A stretch of 5,236 nt of DNA from an uncultured Robiginitomaculum sp. (GTDB taxonomy: Bacteria; Pseudomonadota; Alphaproteobacteria; Caulobacterales; Maricaulaceae). Within the stretch, counting starts at the first letter, position 1; each line of letters opens with the position of its first letter. The stretch lies in NCBI GenBank assembly GCA_938003555.1, contig CALKXN010000133.1, positions 1-5,236 of the forward strand. Direction: 5' to 3'. The notes beneath the pieces are model-generated. The model was not told where the DNA came from, did not search any database, and saw nothing but the letters and a program-made list of their open reading frames with translations. The translations under genes and the position numbers were made by a program. Positions 1-4,466 of this stretch are shown in pieces.

Positions 1-138
1 TGTCTTCCCGGTTGGCAGATAATCAATCAGCTCAATACAGCCAATCTCCGTTATACGATCATCACCATTCGCGTTAAAGCCTGTTGTCTCTGTATCAAAG
101 ACAATCTCTCGGCCGCGATGTTTATTTGTGTCCGTCAT
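1..138 (-). CDS. dnaQ: DNA polymerase III epsilon subunit (3'-5' proofreading exonuclease), N-terminal part only
   Basis: A 46-codon open frame starts at ATG 138-136 and runs off the left edge of the window. The peptide contains DTETTG at residues 15-20, which is the ExoI motif of DEDD-family exonucleases, with metal-binding Asp15 and Glu17. It continues with RITEIGCIEL and DYLPTGK, typical of bacterial DnaQ. The family removes misincorporated bases as the epsilon subunit of the replicative polymerase core. The start lies 3 bases after the coaE stop, with a weak GGCGG about 7 bases upstream, so translation is probably coupled to coaE. The ExoII and ExoIII motifs lie outside the window and cannot be checked. 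Identity is secure because this exonuclease start normally follows coaE in alphaproteobacteria. A stand-alone DnaQ-like exonuclease is the less likely alternative. Confidence 0.9.
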   Translation of the reverse strand, partial: MTDTNKHRGREIVFDTETTGFNANGDDRITEIGCIELIDYLPTGKT

Positions 139-141
139 GGA

Positions 142-735
142 TTATCCGCCGGTCCGTAAATCTGCGACTATTTTTTCCACTTGTTTGCGGGCCGCGTCCA
201 GACCTTCTGCGGAGTTAACCACATAATCCGCGCGTTTGCGTTTCTCCGCGTCCGGCATTTGGCGCGATAAAATATAAGCAAATTTTTCTTCGCTCATATT
301 TGGACGCGCAAGGACGCGTTTACGCTGCACCGCATAGGGCGCTGAGACAACGACCGTTTTATCAACGCGGCTATCACCGCCTGTTTCAAAAAGCAGCGGC
401 ACATCCTCAACGAATATTTTTATGCCCGCTGATTTAGCTTTGGCCATCGCTGCATTACGCATTGCCCCGACAAGCGGATGAATAAAGGATTCCAGCACCC
501 CCAGAAGTAAGGGGTCTTTGGACAAGGCCGCAGAGAGTTTCTGGCGATCTACCGCGCCGTCAATTATTGTATCAGGGAGTCCCGCGCGCAAAATCGGTAC
601 AGCCGCCCCGCCTTTGGAATATAATTTATGCACGGCGGCATCGGCATTAAAAACAGCCGCCCCGCAAGCTTCAAACATCTTGGCCGTTGTGGTTTTACCC
701 ATTCCGATAGATCCTGTCAGGCCGACAATAATCAT
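142..735 (-). CDS. coaE: Dephospho-CoA kinase
   Basis: This 197-residue protein has the normal length for CoaE, a cytoplasmic P-loop kinase. It phosphorylates the ribose 3'-hydroxyl of dephospho-CoA with ATP, the last step of coenzyme A synthesis. A Walker A loop lies at the very N-terminus (GSIGMGKT, residues 8-15). The CoaE motif D-x-x-x-H follows at Asp32-His36. IHP is at 85-87, VPLLFE at 112-117 (family form D-x-P-L-L-F-E), SRQM at 157-160 in the lid region, and ADYVVNS near 169-175. All key residues expected of the family are present. The ATG at 735 sits in an ATGA overlap with the aroE stop, and the P-loop begins within eight residues, so the start is well fixed. It is the fourth gene of the minus-strand block and is followed after 3 bases by dnaQ. 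Confidence 0.97.
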   Translation of the reverse strand: MIIVGLTGSIGMGKTTTAKMFEACGAAVFNADAAVHKLYSKGGAAVPILRAGLPDTIIDGAVDRQKLSAALSKDPLLLGVLESFIHPLVGAMRNAAMAKAKSAGIKIFVEDVPLLFETGGDSRVDKTVVVSAPYAVQRKRVLARPNMSEEKFAYILSRQMPDAEKRKRADYVVNSAEGLDAARKQVEKIVADLRTGG

Positions 736-1577
736 ATGCGGCTAAGCTCTTTAATCAACAACGGCGATGGGTCAGAGGCCGGAGCCTCAACGCCGTAAAA
801 CGCCTTAAAGCTTGGACGGGCCTGCGCGATCAGCATATCAAGGCCGCCCATTACATTTAGACCTTGCCGGCGCGCATCGCGTAAAAGCCGCGTTTCTTGG
901 GGATTGTAAACCAGATCATAAACCCACGCTCCGTCGGGAGCGTAAGCTGTATTTATATCCAAATGCGCTTTACCGGCCATCCCCGCGCTGGACGCATTTA
1001 CAATAAGACCCGCCCCGCGAAGCGCTTCATTTCGCTCTGCCCAAGGAACGGCATAAAGGCTGGGAACGGAGAGATGATCCGCCATGTCTGAGGCGCGGCT
1101 ATCTGTGCGGTTGATCAGGCGAATTTCTGGGATGGACAATGATAAGAGTGCAGATATGACCGCGCGCGCCGCGCCCCCTGCCCCAATCACCACAGCTGGA
1201 TTGCGCGAGATATGCCCATGAAGCCCGCGCTTAAGAAGCGGGGCGGCAAAACCCTCAAGATCGGTATTATGCGCAATGAGTTTTCCATTACGATTATAAA
1301 GCACATTGGCAACGCCGAGACGTTTTGCATCCGGCGTCGCAATATCTGCGGCTTTAAATGCAATCTCTTTGAGCGGGGCCGTCACATTCACGCCCATAAG
1401 TGTTGTGCGCTTTAATGTTTTGAACGCATAGAGCGCTTCGTCGGGATGAACCGCGAAAGGAATATATGCACCATTTATTCTCGCTTCGCGAAGCCAAAAA
1501 CTATGCAACATTGGCGATAAGGATTGATGGATTGGCCAGCCTGTTACGCCCGCAATTTTTGCAATTGGGCGCGTCAT
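732..1577 (-). CDS. aroE: Shikimate dehydrogenase (NADP+)
   Basis: This 281-residue protein reduces 3-dehydroshikimate to shikimate in aromatic amino acid synthesis. The substrate-binding half shows S-L-S-P at 19-22, NVTAPLK at 64-70 (family form NVTxPxK, with the catalytic Lys at 70) and NTDLEGF at 104-110, with catalytic Asp106. The Rossmann half shows the dinucleotide loop GAGGAARA at 132-139 and NRT at 156-158, which in this family favours NADP. It then has NASSAGM at 194-200, YDLVYNP at 220-226 and a GGLDMLIAQA stretch near the end. Small departures from the consensus (A-L instead of I-H before the catalytic Lys; S-S instead of T-S) leave the catalytic pair intact. The start at 1577 overlaps the maf stop in ATGA, and the stop overlaps coaE in the same way. 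YdiB/RifI-type relatives are possible but less likely in this context. Confidence 0.96.
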   Translation of the reverse strand: MTRPIAKIAGVTGWPIHQSLSPMLHSFWLREARINGAYIPFAVHPDEALYAFKTLKRTTLMGVNVTAPLKEIAFKAADIATPDAKRLGVANVLYNRNGKLIAHNTDLEGFAAPLLKRGLHGHISRNPAVVIGAGGAARAVISALLSLSIPEIRLINRTDSRASDMADHLSVPSLYAVPWAERNEALRGAGLIVNASSAGMAGKAHLDINTAYAPDGAWVYDLVYNPQETRLLRDARRQGLNVMGGLDMLIAQARPSFKAFYGVEAPASDPSPLLIKELSRI

Positions 1578-2173
1578 GACATTATCGCCCCGCGCGTGCG
1601 CAAATAATCCAAAACTGGCAGAAGCGATAAGCCAAGGATAGAGAAGAAATCCCCTTTGACCTCTGAGAAGAGCTGCGCGCCGCGCCCTTCAAATTTATAA
1701 GCGCCCACGCTGCTTAATATATCTTCGCCTTCTTGTTTTAGATATTCATCTAAAAAGCTTTCGGTGAAGCTGCGCATCGTCAATTCAGTTTTTGCGACAT
1801 GCCGCCAAACCGGCGCGCCATTTTCGCATATGACAACAGCCCCCATCAGATGGTGCGTTTTTCCGCGAAGTTTTAACAAACGCTTGCGCGCTTCATCCAT
1901 CGTTTTAGGTTTGTCATTTAATGTGTTTTCAAAAACCATAATCTGATCTGCGCCAATCACGAGGCCCGGCTCGGCCATAGACACGCGGCGCGCTTTGGCC
2001 TCCGCCAAAGCATCGGCAATATCGCGCAGGCGAGATCCTTCGGAAAGCATAGCCGCCTTGATTGCCGCTTCGTCGACGGGTTTGACGATGACTTTATAAT
2101 CAAGCCCCGCGCCGTCCATGATTTGCCGGCGGATTGCACTGCCGGAGGCAAGAATAATTGGGAGCTGTGTCAT
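1574..2173 (-). CDS. maf: Maf family nucleoside triphosphate pyrophosphatase
   Basis: This 199-residue protein has the Maf/YceF/YhdE fold. The family hydrolyses non-canonical or modified nucleoside triphosphates to monophosphates and pyrophosphate, a house-cleaning role. Some members affect septum formation. The N-terminal phosphate-binding motif is ILASGSAIRR (family S-x-S-P-R-R, here with Ala-Ile in place of Pro), and a D-E pair (PVDEAAIK) follows. The central VIGADQ carries the proposed catalytic Asp, followed by KPKTMDEARKRLLKLRGKTHHL. The C-terminal SVGAYKFEGRGAQLF and KGDFFSILGLSL match the family. Gln after the catalytic Asp is the form seen in YceF-like members acting on 7-methyl-GTP, whereas dTTP/UTP enzymes usually have Thr, so the substrate is left open. 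ATGA overlaps join it to the upstream regulatory gene and to downstream aroE. A maf-aroE-coaE-dnaQ order is common in alphaproteobacteria. Confidence 0.93.
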   Translation of the reverse strand: MTQLPIILASGSAIRRQIMDGAGLDYKVIVKPVDEAAIKAAMLSEGSRLRDIADALAEAKARRVSMAEPGLVIGADQIMVFENTLNDKPKTMDEARKRLLKLRGKTHHLMGAVVICENGAPVWRHVAKTELTMRSFTESFLDEYLKQEGEDILSSVGAYKFEGRGAQLFSEVKGDFFSILGLSLLPVLDYLRTRGAIMS

Positions 2174-3000
2174 CTTTTATACTCTTGATAAATATTGATG
2201 ATACGCGCAGCCGTTTCTTCGATAGAGCGGCGTGAGACATCAACTGTGGGCCAGCGATTTTTCGCAAAGAGCCGTTTGGATTTTAGCATTTCATCGCGCA
2301 CGCTCGTTTCATTCGCATAAGCGCTAGCTTTGGTTTCATGAAGACTGGCCAGGCGCTGCTCGCGGATTTCTGCAATACGCTCCGGGCGCGCGACCAATCC
2401 GATAATGAGGGGTTTCTTATAAGTTAGAACTTGCGGCGGTAATTCTGCGCCTGGAACAAGGGGAATGTTTCCAGCTTTAATTCCACGATTAGCCAAATAG
2501 ATACATGTTGGGGTTTTGGATGTACGTGAAACCCCTAACAAAATAACATCAGCGTCCTTTAGCCCATCAACATTTTGGCCATCATCATGCGCCATTGCGT
2601 AATCCAAAGCGCTGATGCGATCATAATATTTTTCATCAAGGTTACGCTGCGCGCCAACTTCGGATGACATAGGCGCGCCAAGATAACGGCCAAGCGTGGC
2701 CAGTGTTGGATCAAGAATTGAAACAGCCTGCAAATTTAGTTCTGCGCAGCGTCGTTCCAGGCGCTGGCGATTTTCAGGATTAACCAACGTATAAAGCACT
2801 ATTCCCGGGCGGGCTTCAATTTGTTCTAATATACGCTCCATCTGAGCGGGAGTTCGTACGAGCGCGTGTAAATGCTCGAGCGCCGTTGCATGAGCAAATT
2901 GAGCGGTTGACGCTTTCATCACACCAACCAATGTTTCACCTGTCGAGTCAGAAACCAGATGAACATGGAAGTAGATAGATATGTCTCGGTTTTGGGTCAA
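2170..3000 (-). CDS. Bifunctional PPDK/PEP synthase regulatory kinase-phosphorylase (DUF299/PpsR family)
   Basis: Family members use ADP to inactivate pyruvate phosphate dikinase or PEP synthase by threonine phosphorylation. They reactivate it by Pi-dependent phosphorolysis, so they set flux between pyruvate and PEP. HLVSDSTGETL near the N-terminus, the nucleotide-binding loop GVSRTSKT, IYLANRGIKAGNIPLVPG and the C-terminal NRWPTVDVSRRSIEETAA are diagnostic. Which dikinase it targets cannot be told from this window. The open frame extends back to a TTG at 3081 (303 aa), with an ATG at 3045 (291 aa) and a TTG at 3000 (276 aa). I chose 3000 because relatives begin only about 8 residues before the YFHxHLVSDSTGETL motif and are about 270-280 aa long. 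An AGAGG also lies 4 bases upstream, while the 3045 ATG has no visible ribosome site. The extra N-terminal residues look unlike the family. The gene is first in the minus-strand block and overlaps maf by ATGA. Confidence 0.9.
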   Translation of the reverse strand: MTQNRDISIYFHVHLVSDSTGETLVGVMKASTAQFAHATALEHLHALVRTPAQMERILEQIEARPGIVLYTLVNPENRQRLERRCAELNLQAVSILDPTLATLGRYLGAPMSSEVGAQRNLDEKYYDRISALDYAMAHDDGQNVDGLKDADVILLGVSRTSKTPTCIYLANRGIKAGNIPLVPGAELPPQVLTYKKPLIIGLVARPERIAEIREQRLASLHETKASAYANETSVRDEMLKSKRLFAKNRWPTVDVSRRSIEETAARIINIYQEYKR

Positions 3001-3004
3001 AACG

Positions 3005-3009
3005 CCTCT
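3005..3009 (-). promoter_or_regulatory. Ribosome binding site candidate supporting the TTG start of the DUF299 gene
   Basis: On the minus strand AGAGG is followed by 4 bases and then TTG at 3000-2998. The spacing is somewhat short. A longer match, AGAGGTGA (minus strand of 3095-3102), lies before the TTG at 3081, but the spacing there is 16 bases from its AGAGG core. The sequence alone does not settle the start. Confidence 0.4.
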
Positions 3010-3078
3010 GCATAAGCTGTGGGTAGTCTGAGAGTAATATCTCATTATCTGTGCATAGCAGGGGGTGGTCTGTGCACT

Positions 3079-3090
3079 CAATAGCTATTG
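3079..3090. repeat. 12-bp perfect palindrome CAATAGCTATTG
   Basis: The two halves, CAATAG and CTATTG, meet without a spacer just outside the likely DUF299 gene start. It is flanked by ACT on the left and AGT (after CG) on the right, extending the symmetry imperfectly. It could be an operator or a coincidence. No protein family is suggested. Confidence 0.4.
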
Positions 3091-3124
3091 CGAGTCACCT
3101 CTGCGCGCTTCGGGGATAAATACG

Positions 3125-3139
3125 TTAAGGTTTTGTTTA
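3125..3139 (+). promoter_or_regulatory. Candidate CtrA binding site (TTAA-N7-TTTA)
   Basis: TTAAGGTTTTGTTTA matches 7 of 8 fixed bases of TTAA-N7-TTAA. It lies between the DUF299 gene start and the AT-rich block, where it could act on the origin or on the minus-strand promoter. AT-rich sequence makes chance matches fairly likely. Confidence 0.3.
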
Positions 3140-3164
3140 CTTCCTCAGATGTGAAGAGCCAAAA

Positions 3165-3219
3165 CTCGAGTCACGGTAATATGGTGCATAAAATAATATT
3201 CAGATTTTATCCTCGAGTC
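3165..3219 (+). repeat. Direct repeat CTCGAGTC flanking the AT-rich block
   Basis: Identical 8-mers lie at 3165-3172 and 3212-3219, 47 bases apart. Each contains GAGTC, a GANTC site methylated by CcrM in alphaproteobacteria. The core CGAGTC also occurs at 3091-3096 and, inside the DUF299 gene, at 2944-2949. Confidence 0.5.
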
Positions 3220-3234
3220 TTATACCTATTTATC
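3175..3234. other. AT-rich block, candidate DNA-unwinding element
   Basis: A hand count gives 17 G+C in 60 bases, about 72% AT, far above the flanking genes. It lies between two CTCGAGTC repeats (the right one is inside the block's end) and about 27 bases left of the DnaA box pair. A second stretch of similar composition lies at 3306-3360, so which of the two melts first cannot be decided here. Confidence 0.45.
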
Positions 3235-3260
3235 AGCGGCTATATCGGCTTTGAATAGCG

Positions 3261-3269
3261 TTTTCCACA
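3261..3269 (+). promoter_or_regulatory. DnaA box (TTTTCCACA)
   Basis: It differs from the strong box TTATCCACA at one base and fits the relaxed consensus TTWTNCACA fully. Together with the opposite-facing box 11 bases downstream it forms an inverted pair in the middle of the putative origin. Confidence 0.65.
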
Positions 3270-3290
3270 TATCCTCAGTCTGTGTATAAG
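3262..3290 (+). promoter_or_regulatory. Possible hemE promoter overlapping the DnaA box pair
   Basis: TTTCCA (4 of 6 to TTGACA) and TATAAG (5 of 6 to TATAAT) are separated by 17 bases. The -35 lies in the left DnaA box and the -10 in the right one, so DnaA binding would compete with RNA polymerase. The leader to the hemE ATG would be about 145-150 bases. Confidence 0.35.
3281..3289 (-). promoter_or_regulatory. DnaA box (minus strand TTATACACA)
   Basis: The plus strand reads TGTGTATAA, so the minus strand reads TTATACACA. This is one base from TTATCCACA and fits TTWTNCACA exactly. The site overlaps the -10-like TATAAG of a possible hemE promoter. Confidence 0.65.
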
Positions 3291-3291
3291 C

Positions 3292-3308
3292 TTGTCCCTT
3301 GGGGACAA
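3292..3308. repeat. Perfect inverted repeat, TTGTCCC-TTG-GGGACAA
   Basis: Seven-base arms with a 3-base loop lie 2 bases right of the second DnaA box. There is no following T-run on either side that would make a good intrinsic terminator. The minus strand of 3300-3305 is TCCCCA, the sequence described as a weak DnaA site (W-box) in the Caulobacter origin. The left arm also supplies a -35-like TTGTCC. The function is unknown. Confidence 0.6.
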
Positions 3309-3319
3309 AAGGTTATAGA
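3292..3319 (+). promoter_or_regulatory. Possible second hemE promoter within and after the hairpin
   Basis: TTGTCC and TATAGA are separated by 16 bases, each matching 4 of 6 consensus bases. A GATTC methylation site (3318-3322) overlaps the -10 end. This candidate is weaker than the one just upstream. Caulobacter hemE also has more than one origin-embedded promoter, which is why it is listed. Confidence 0.25.
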
Positions 3320-3330
3320 TTCATTGTTTC

Positions 3331-3360
3331 TTAAGATAAGTAAAGATCGGTTAAGATTTG
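3331..3360 (+). repeat. Three tandem 10-bp repeats (TWAAGATNNG) with exact helical phasing
   Basis: The three units are TTAAGATAAG, TAAAGATCGG and TTAAGATTTG at 3331, 3341 and 3351. The AAGAT core recurs at exactly 10-base steps. A fourth copy, ATAAGATAAG, lies at 3403-3412 (9 of 10 identical to unit 1). The block is about 73% AT with its left flank. Read on the minus strand, GATCTTTACTTAT (3336-3348) matches 9 of 11 fixed positions of the E. coli oriC 13-mer. A role in duplex opening or protein loading is inference. Confidence 0.6.
3340..3354 (-). promoter_or_regulatory. Candidate CtrA binding site (TTAA-N7-TTAC)
   Basis: The minus strand reads TTAACCGATCTTTAC, 7 of 8 fixed bases of the CtrA consensus TTAA-N7-TTAA, and it includes the frequent TTAACC start. 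It overlaps repeat units 2 and 3. CtrA binding represses origin firing in Caulobacter. Whether this organism has CtrA is not shown in the window. Confidence 0.4.
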
Positions 3361-3393
3361 CGCACATAGTCACAGGGCCTACAACTACCCCTA

Positions 3394-3407
3394 CTTATAT
3401 TTATAAG
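3394..3407. repeat. AT-rich inverted repeat CTTATA-TT-TATAAG in the hemE leader
   Basis: Six-base arms with a 2-base centre lie just before the AGGAG at 3413-3417 and overlap the fourth copy of the 10-bp repeat. It is more likely a DNA-level site than a stable RNA hairpin, given the short loop and weak pairs. Confidence 0.35.
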
Positions 3408-3443
3408 ATAAGAGGAGATCGAAAAACGAGAGTAAAGTGACAT

Positions 3444-4466
3444 ATGACGACTCCAATATTAAAAGCTTTGCAGGGCCAAACCCTAAAAACATCCCCGATT
3501 TGGTTCATGAGACAAGCGGGGCGTCATCTCCCTGAATATTTGGAGACTCGCGCAAAGGCTAAAGATTTTATCGATTTTTGTTTTACGCCCGATTTGGCCA
3601 GTGAAGCGACTTTACAGCCTATCAGACGTTATAAGATGGACGCTGCAATCTTATTTGCAGATATTTTGCTTATCCCAATTGGTCTTGGCCGAAGCGTAAC
3701 TTTTGAAAAAGGCATTGGCCCAATTTTAGAACCAATTCAGCCTGAAGAGGTTAAAGCGCTAACGATTGATGGCGCAGCAGATCGCATTAGCAATGTTTAT
3801 GAAACTGTACGCCGCGTGCGCGCGCAGCTTGATGATGAGACAACATTGATTGGCTTTGCCGGTGGATGCTGGACAGTGGCGACATATATGATTGAGGGCC
3901 GCGGTAGTCCAAATAAAGAAGTTGCGAAACGTTTTGCCTATGAGCATCCTAAAGAGATGCAGGGTTTGCTTGAGGCCATAGCGATCAGCACTGCGGATTA
4001 TTTGATCGGACAAGCGAAAGCGGGCGCGCAAGTGCTTAAGATCTTTGAGAGCTGGGCGCAGGGATTAAGTCCTGCGCAATTTGATACGTTGGTCATCAAG
4101 CCCACGCATATGATCATAGAGCGCGTGAGAGCCGCCGGAATTACTGTTCCGATCATGGGATTTCCGCGCGCAGCCGGGCTGAATATGATTAGCTTTGCAC
4201 ATGAACTTGATATTCAAGCTATGGCTGTCGGTACGGATATATCCATAGCGCAGCTTAGACCGCATGTAAGACAAGGTTTATGCTTGCAAGGTAACCTTGA
4301 TCCGCTTTTACTTCGGATGGGAGGTCAAGCGATGCTAGACGGTGTTGACCGGGTGCTTGACGATGCTGCGGGCGGGCCGCATATTTTCAATTTGGGTCAC
4401 GGGGTAACGCCTGATGTGAAGATTGAAAGCGTCCACGCTGTTATAAACAGAATCCGGGAGAGATAG
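3444..4466 (+). CDS. hemE: Uroporphyrinogen III decarboxylase
   Basis: This 340-residue cytoplasmic enzyme removes four acetate carboxyl groups from uroporphyrinogen III to give coproporphyrinogen III in haem synthesis. The signature WFMRQAGRHLPEY spans 20-32, with substrate-binding Arg23 and Arg27. His28 replaces the usual Tyr. The catalytic Asp is Asp73 in LFADIL, and GFAGGCWTVATYM (137-149) carries conserved Tyr148. FESWAQGLSP (201-210), GFPRAAG (239-245), LQGNLDP (281-287) and FNLGHGVTP (315-323, His319) complete the set. The length is normal. The ATG at 3444 is fixed by an in-frame TGA six bases upstream and by family N-termini. The best Shine-Dalgarno match (AGGAG, 3413-3417) is 26 bases away. 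A nearer GAGAG (3428-3432) is weak. It is the first gene right of the putative origin and abuts hemJ. Its promoters probably lie within the origin. Confidence 0.97.
   Translation: MTTPILKALQGQTLKTSPIWFMRQAGRHLPEYLETRAKAKDFIDFCFTPDLASEATLQPIRRYKMDAAILFADILLIPIGLGRSVTFEKGIGPILEPIQPEEVKALTIDGAADRISNVYETVRRVRAQLDDETTLIGFAGGCWTVATYMIEGRGSPNKEVAKRFAYEHPKEMQGLLEAIAISTADYLIGQAKAGAQVLKIFESWAQGLSPAQFDTLVIKPTHMIIERVRAAGITVPIMGFPRAAGLNMISFAHELDIQAMAVGTDISIAQLRPHVRQGLCLQGNLDPLLLRMGGQAMLDGVDRVLDDAAGGPHIFNLGHGVTPDVKIESVHAVINRIRER
4456..4460 (+). promoter_or_regulatory. Ribosome binding site of hemJ
   Basis: GGGAG inside the last hemE codons lies 6 bases before the hemJ ATG at 4467. It fixes the hemJ start directly after the hemE TAG. 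Confidence 0.7.

Larger units (their letters stand above)
3001..3443. other. Putative chromosomal replication origin (oriC) between hemE and the DUF299 gene
   Basis: No convincing gene lies in this stretch. The left 81 bases are open as a possible N-terminal extension of the DUF299 gene. The position matches the known Caulobacter and Rickettsia origins, which lie between hemE and the RP001/DUF299 gene. Inside are two good DnaA boxes, AT-rich blocks, 10-bp phased repeats, CtrA-like sites, a hairpin and four GANTC methylation sites. Both flanking gene blocks point outward. This is an inference from gene order plus motifs seen by eye. Replication start was not measured. Confidence 0.8.

Noticed and set aside
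812..1415. Plus-strand open frames across aroE
   Set aside because: They lie inside a well-supported minus-strand gene with all family motifs, and their peptides show no recognisable domain.
3077..3099. Tiny minus-strand leader peptide with a GTG start near AGAGGTGA
   Set aside because: It stops after six codons, has no recognisable composition, and its apparent ribosome site overlaps its own start codon.
3100..3240. Minus-strand promoter for the DUF299 operon
   Set aside because: A promoter must exist, but the best pair (TTGGCT-N17-TAAACA) matches the -10 at only 3 of 6 bases, so no position is called.
3001..3443. IHF binding site in the origin
   Set aside because: I searched by eye for WATCAANNNNTTR on both strands and found no acceptable match, although IHF sites are known in the Caulobacter and Rickettsia origins.
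3001..3443. Small RNA, tRNA, riboswitch or CRISPR in the large gap
   Set aside because: No cloverleaf, no regularly spaced long repeats and no known riboswitch core were visible. The short repeats fit an origin better.
3759..4274. Minus-strand open frames across hemE
   Set aside because: They are antisense to intact hemE, have low-complexity compositions and no motif.
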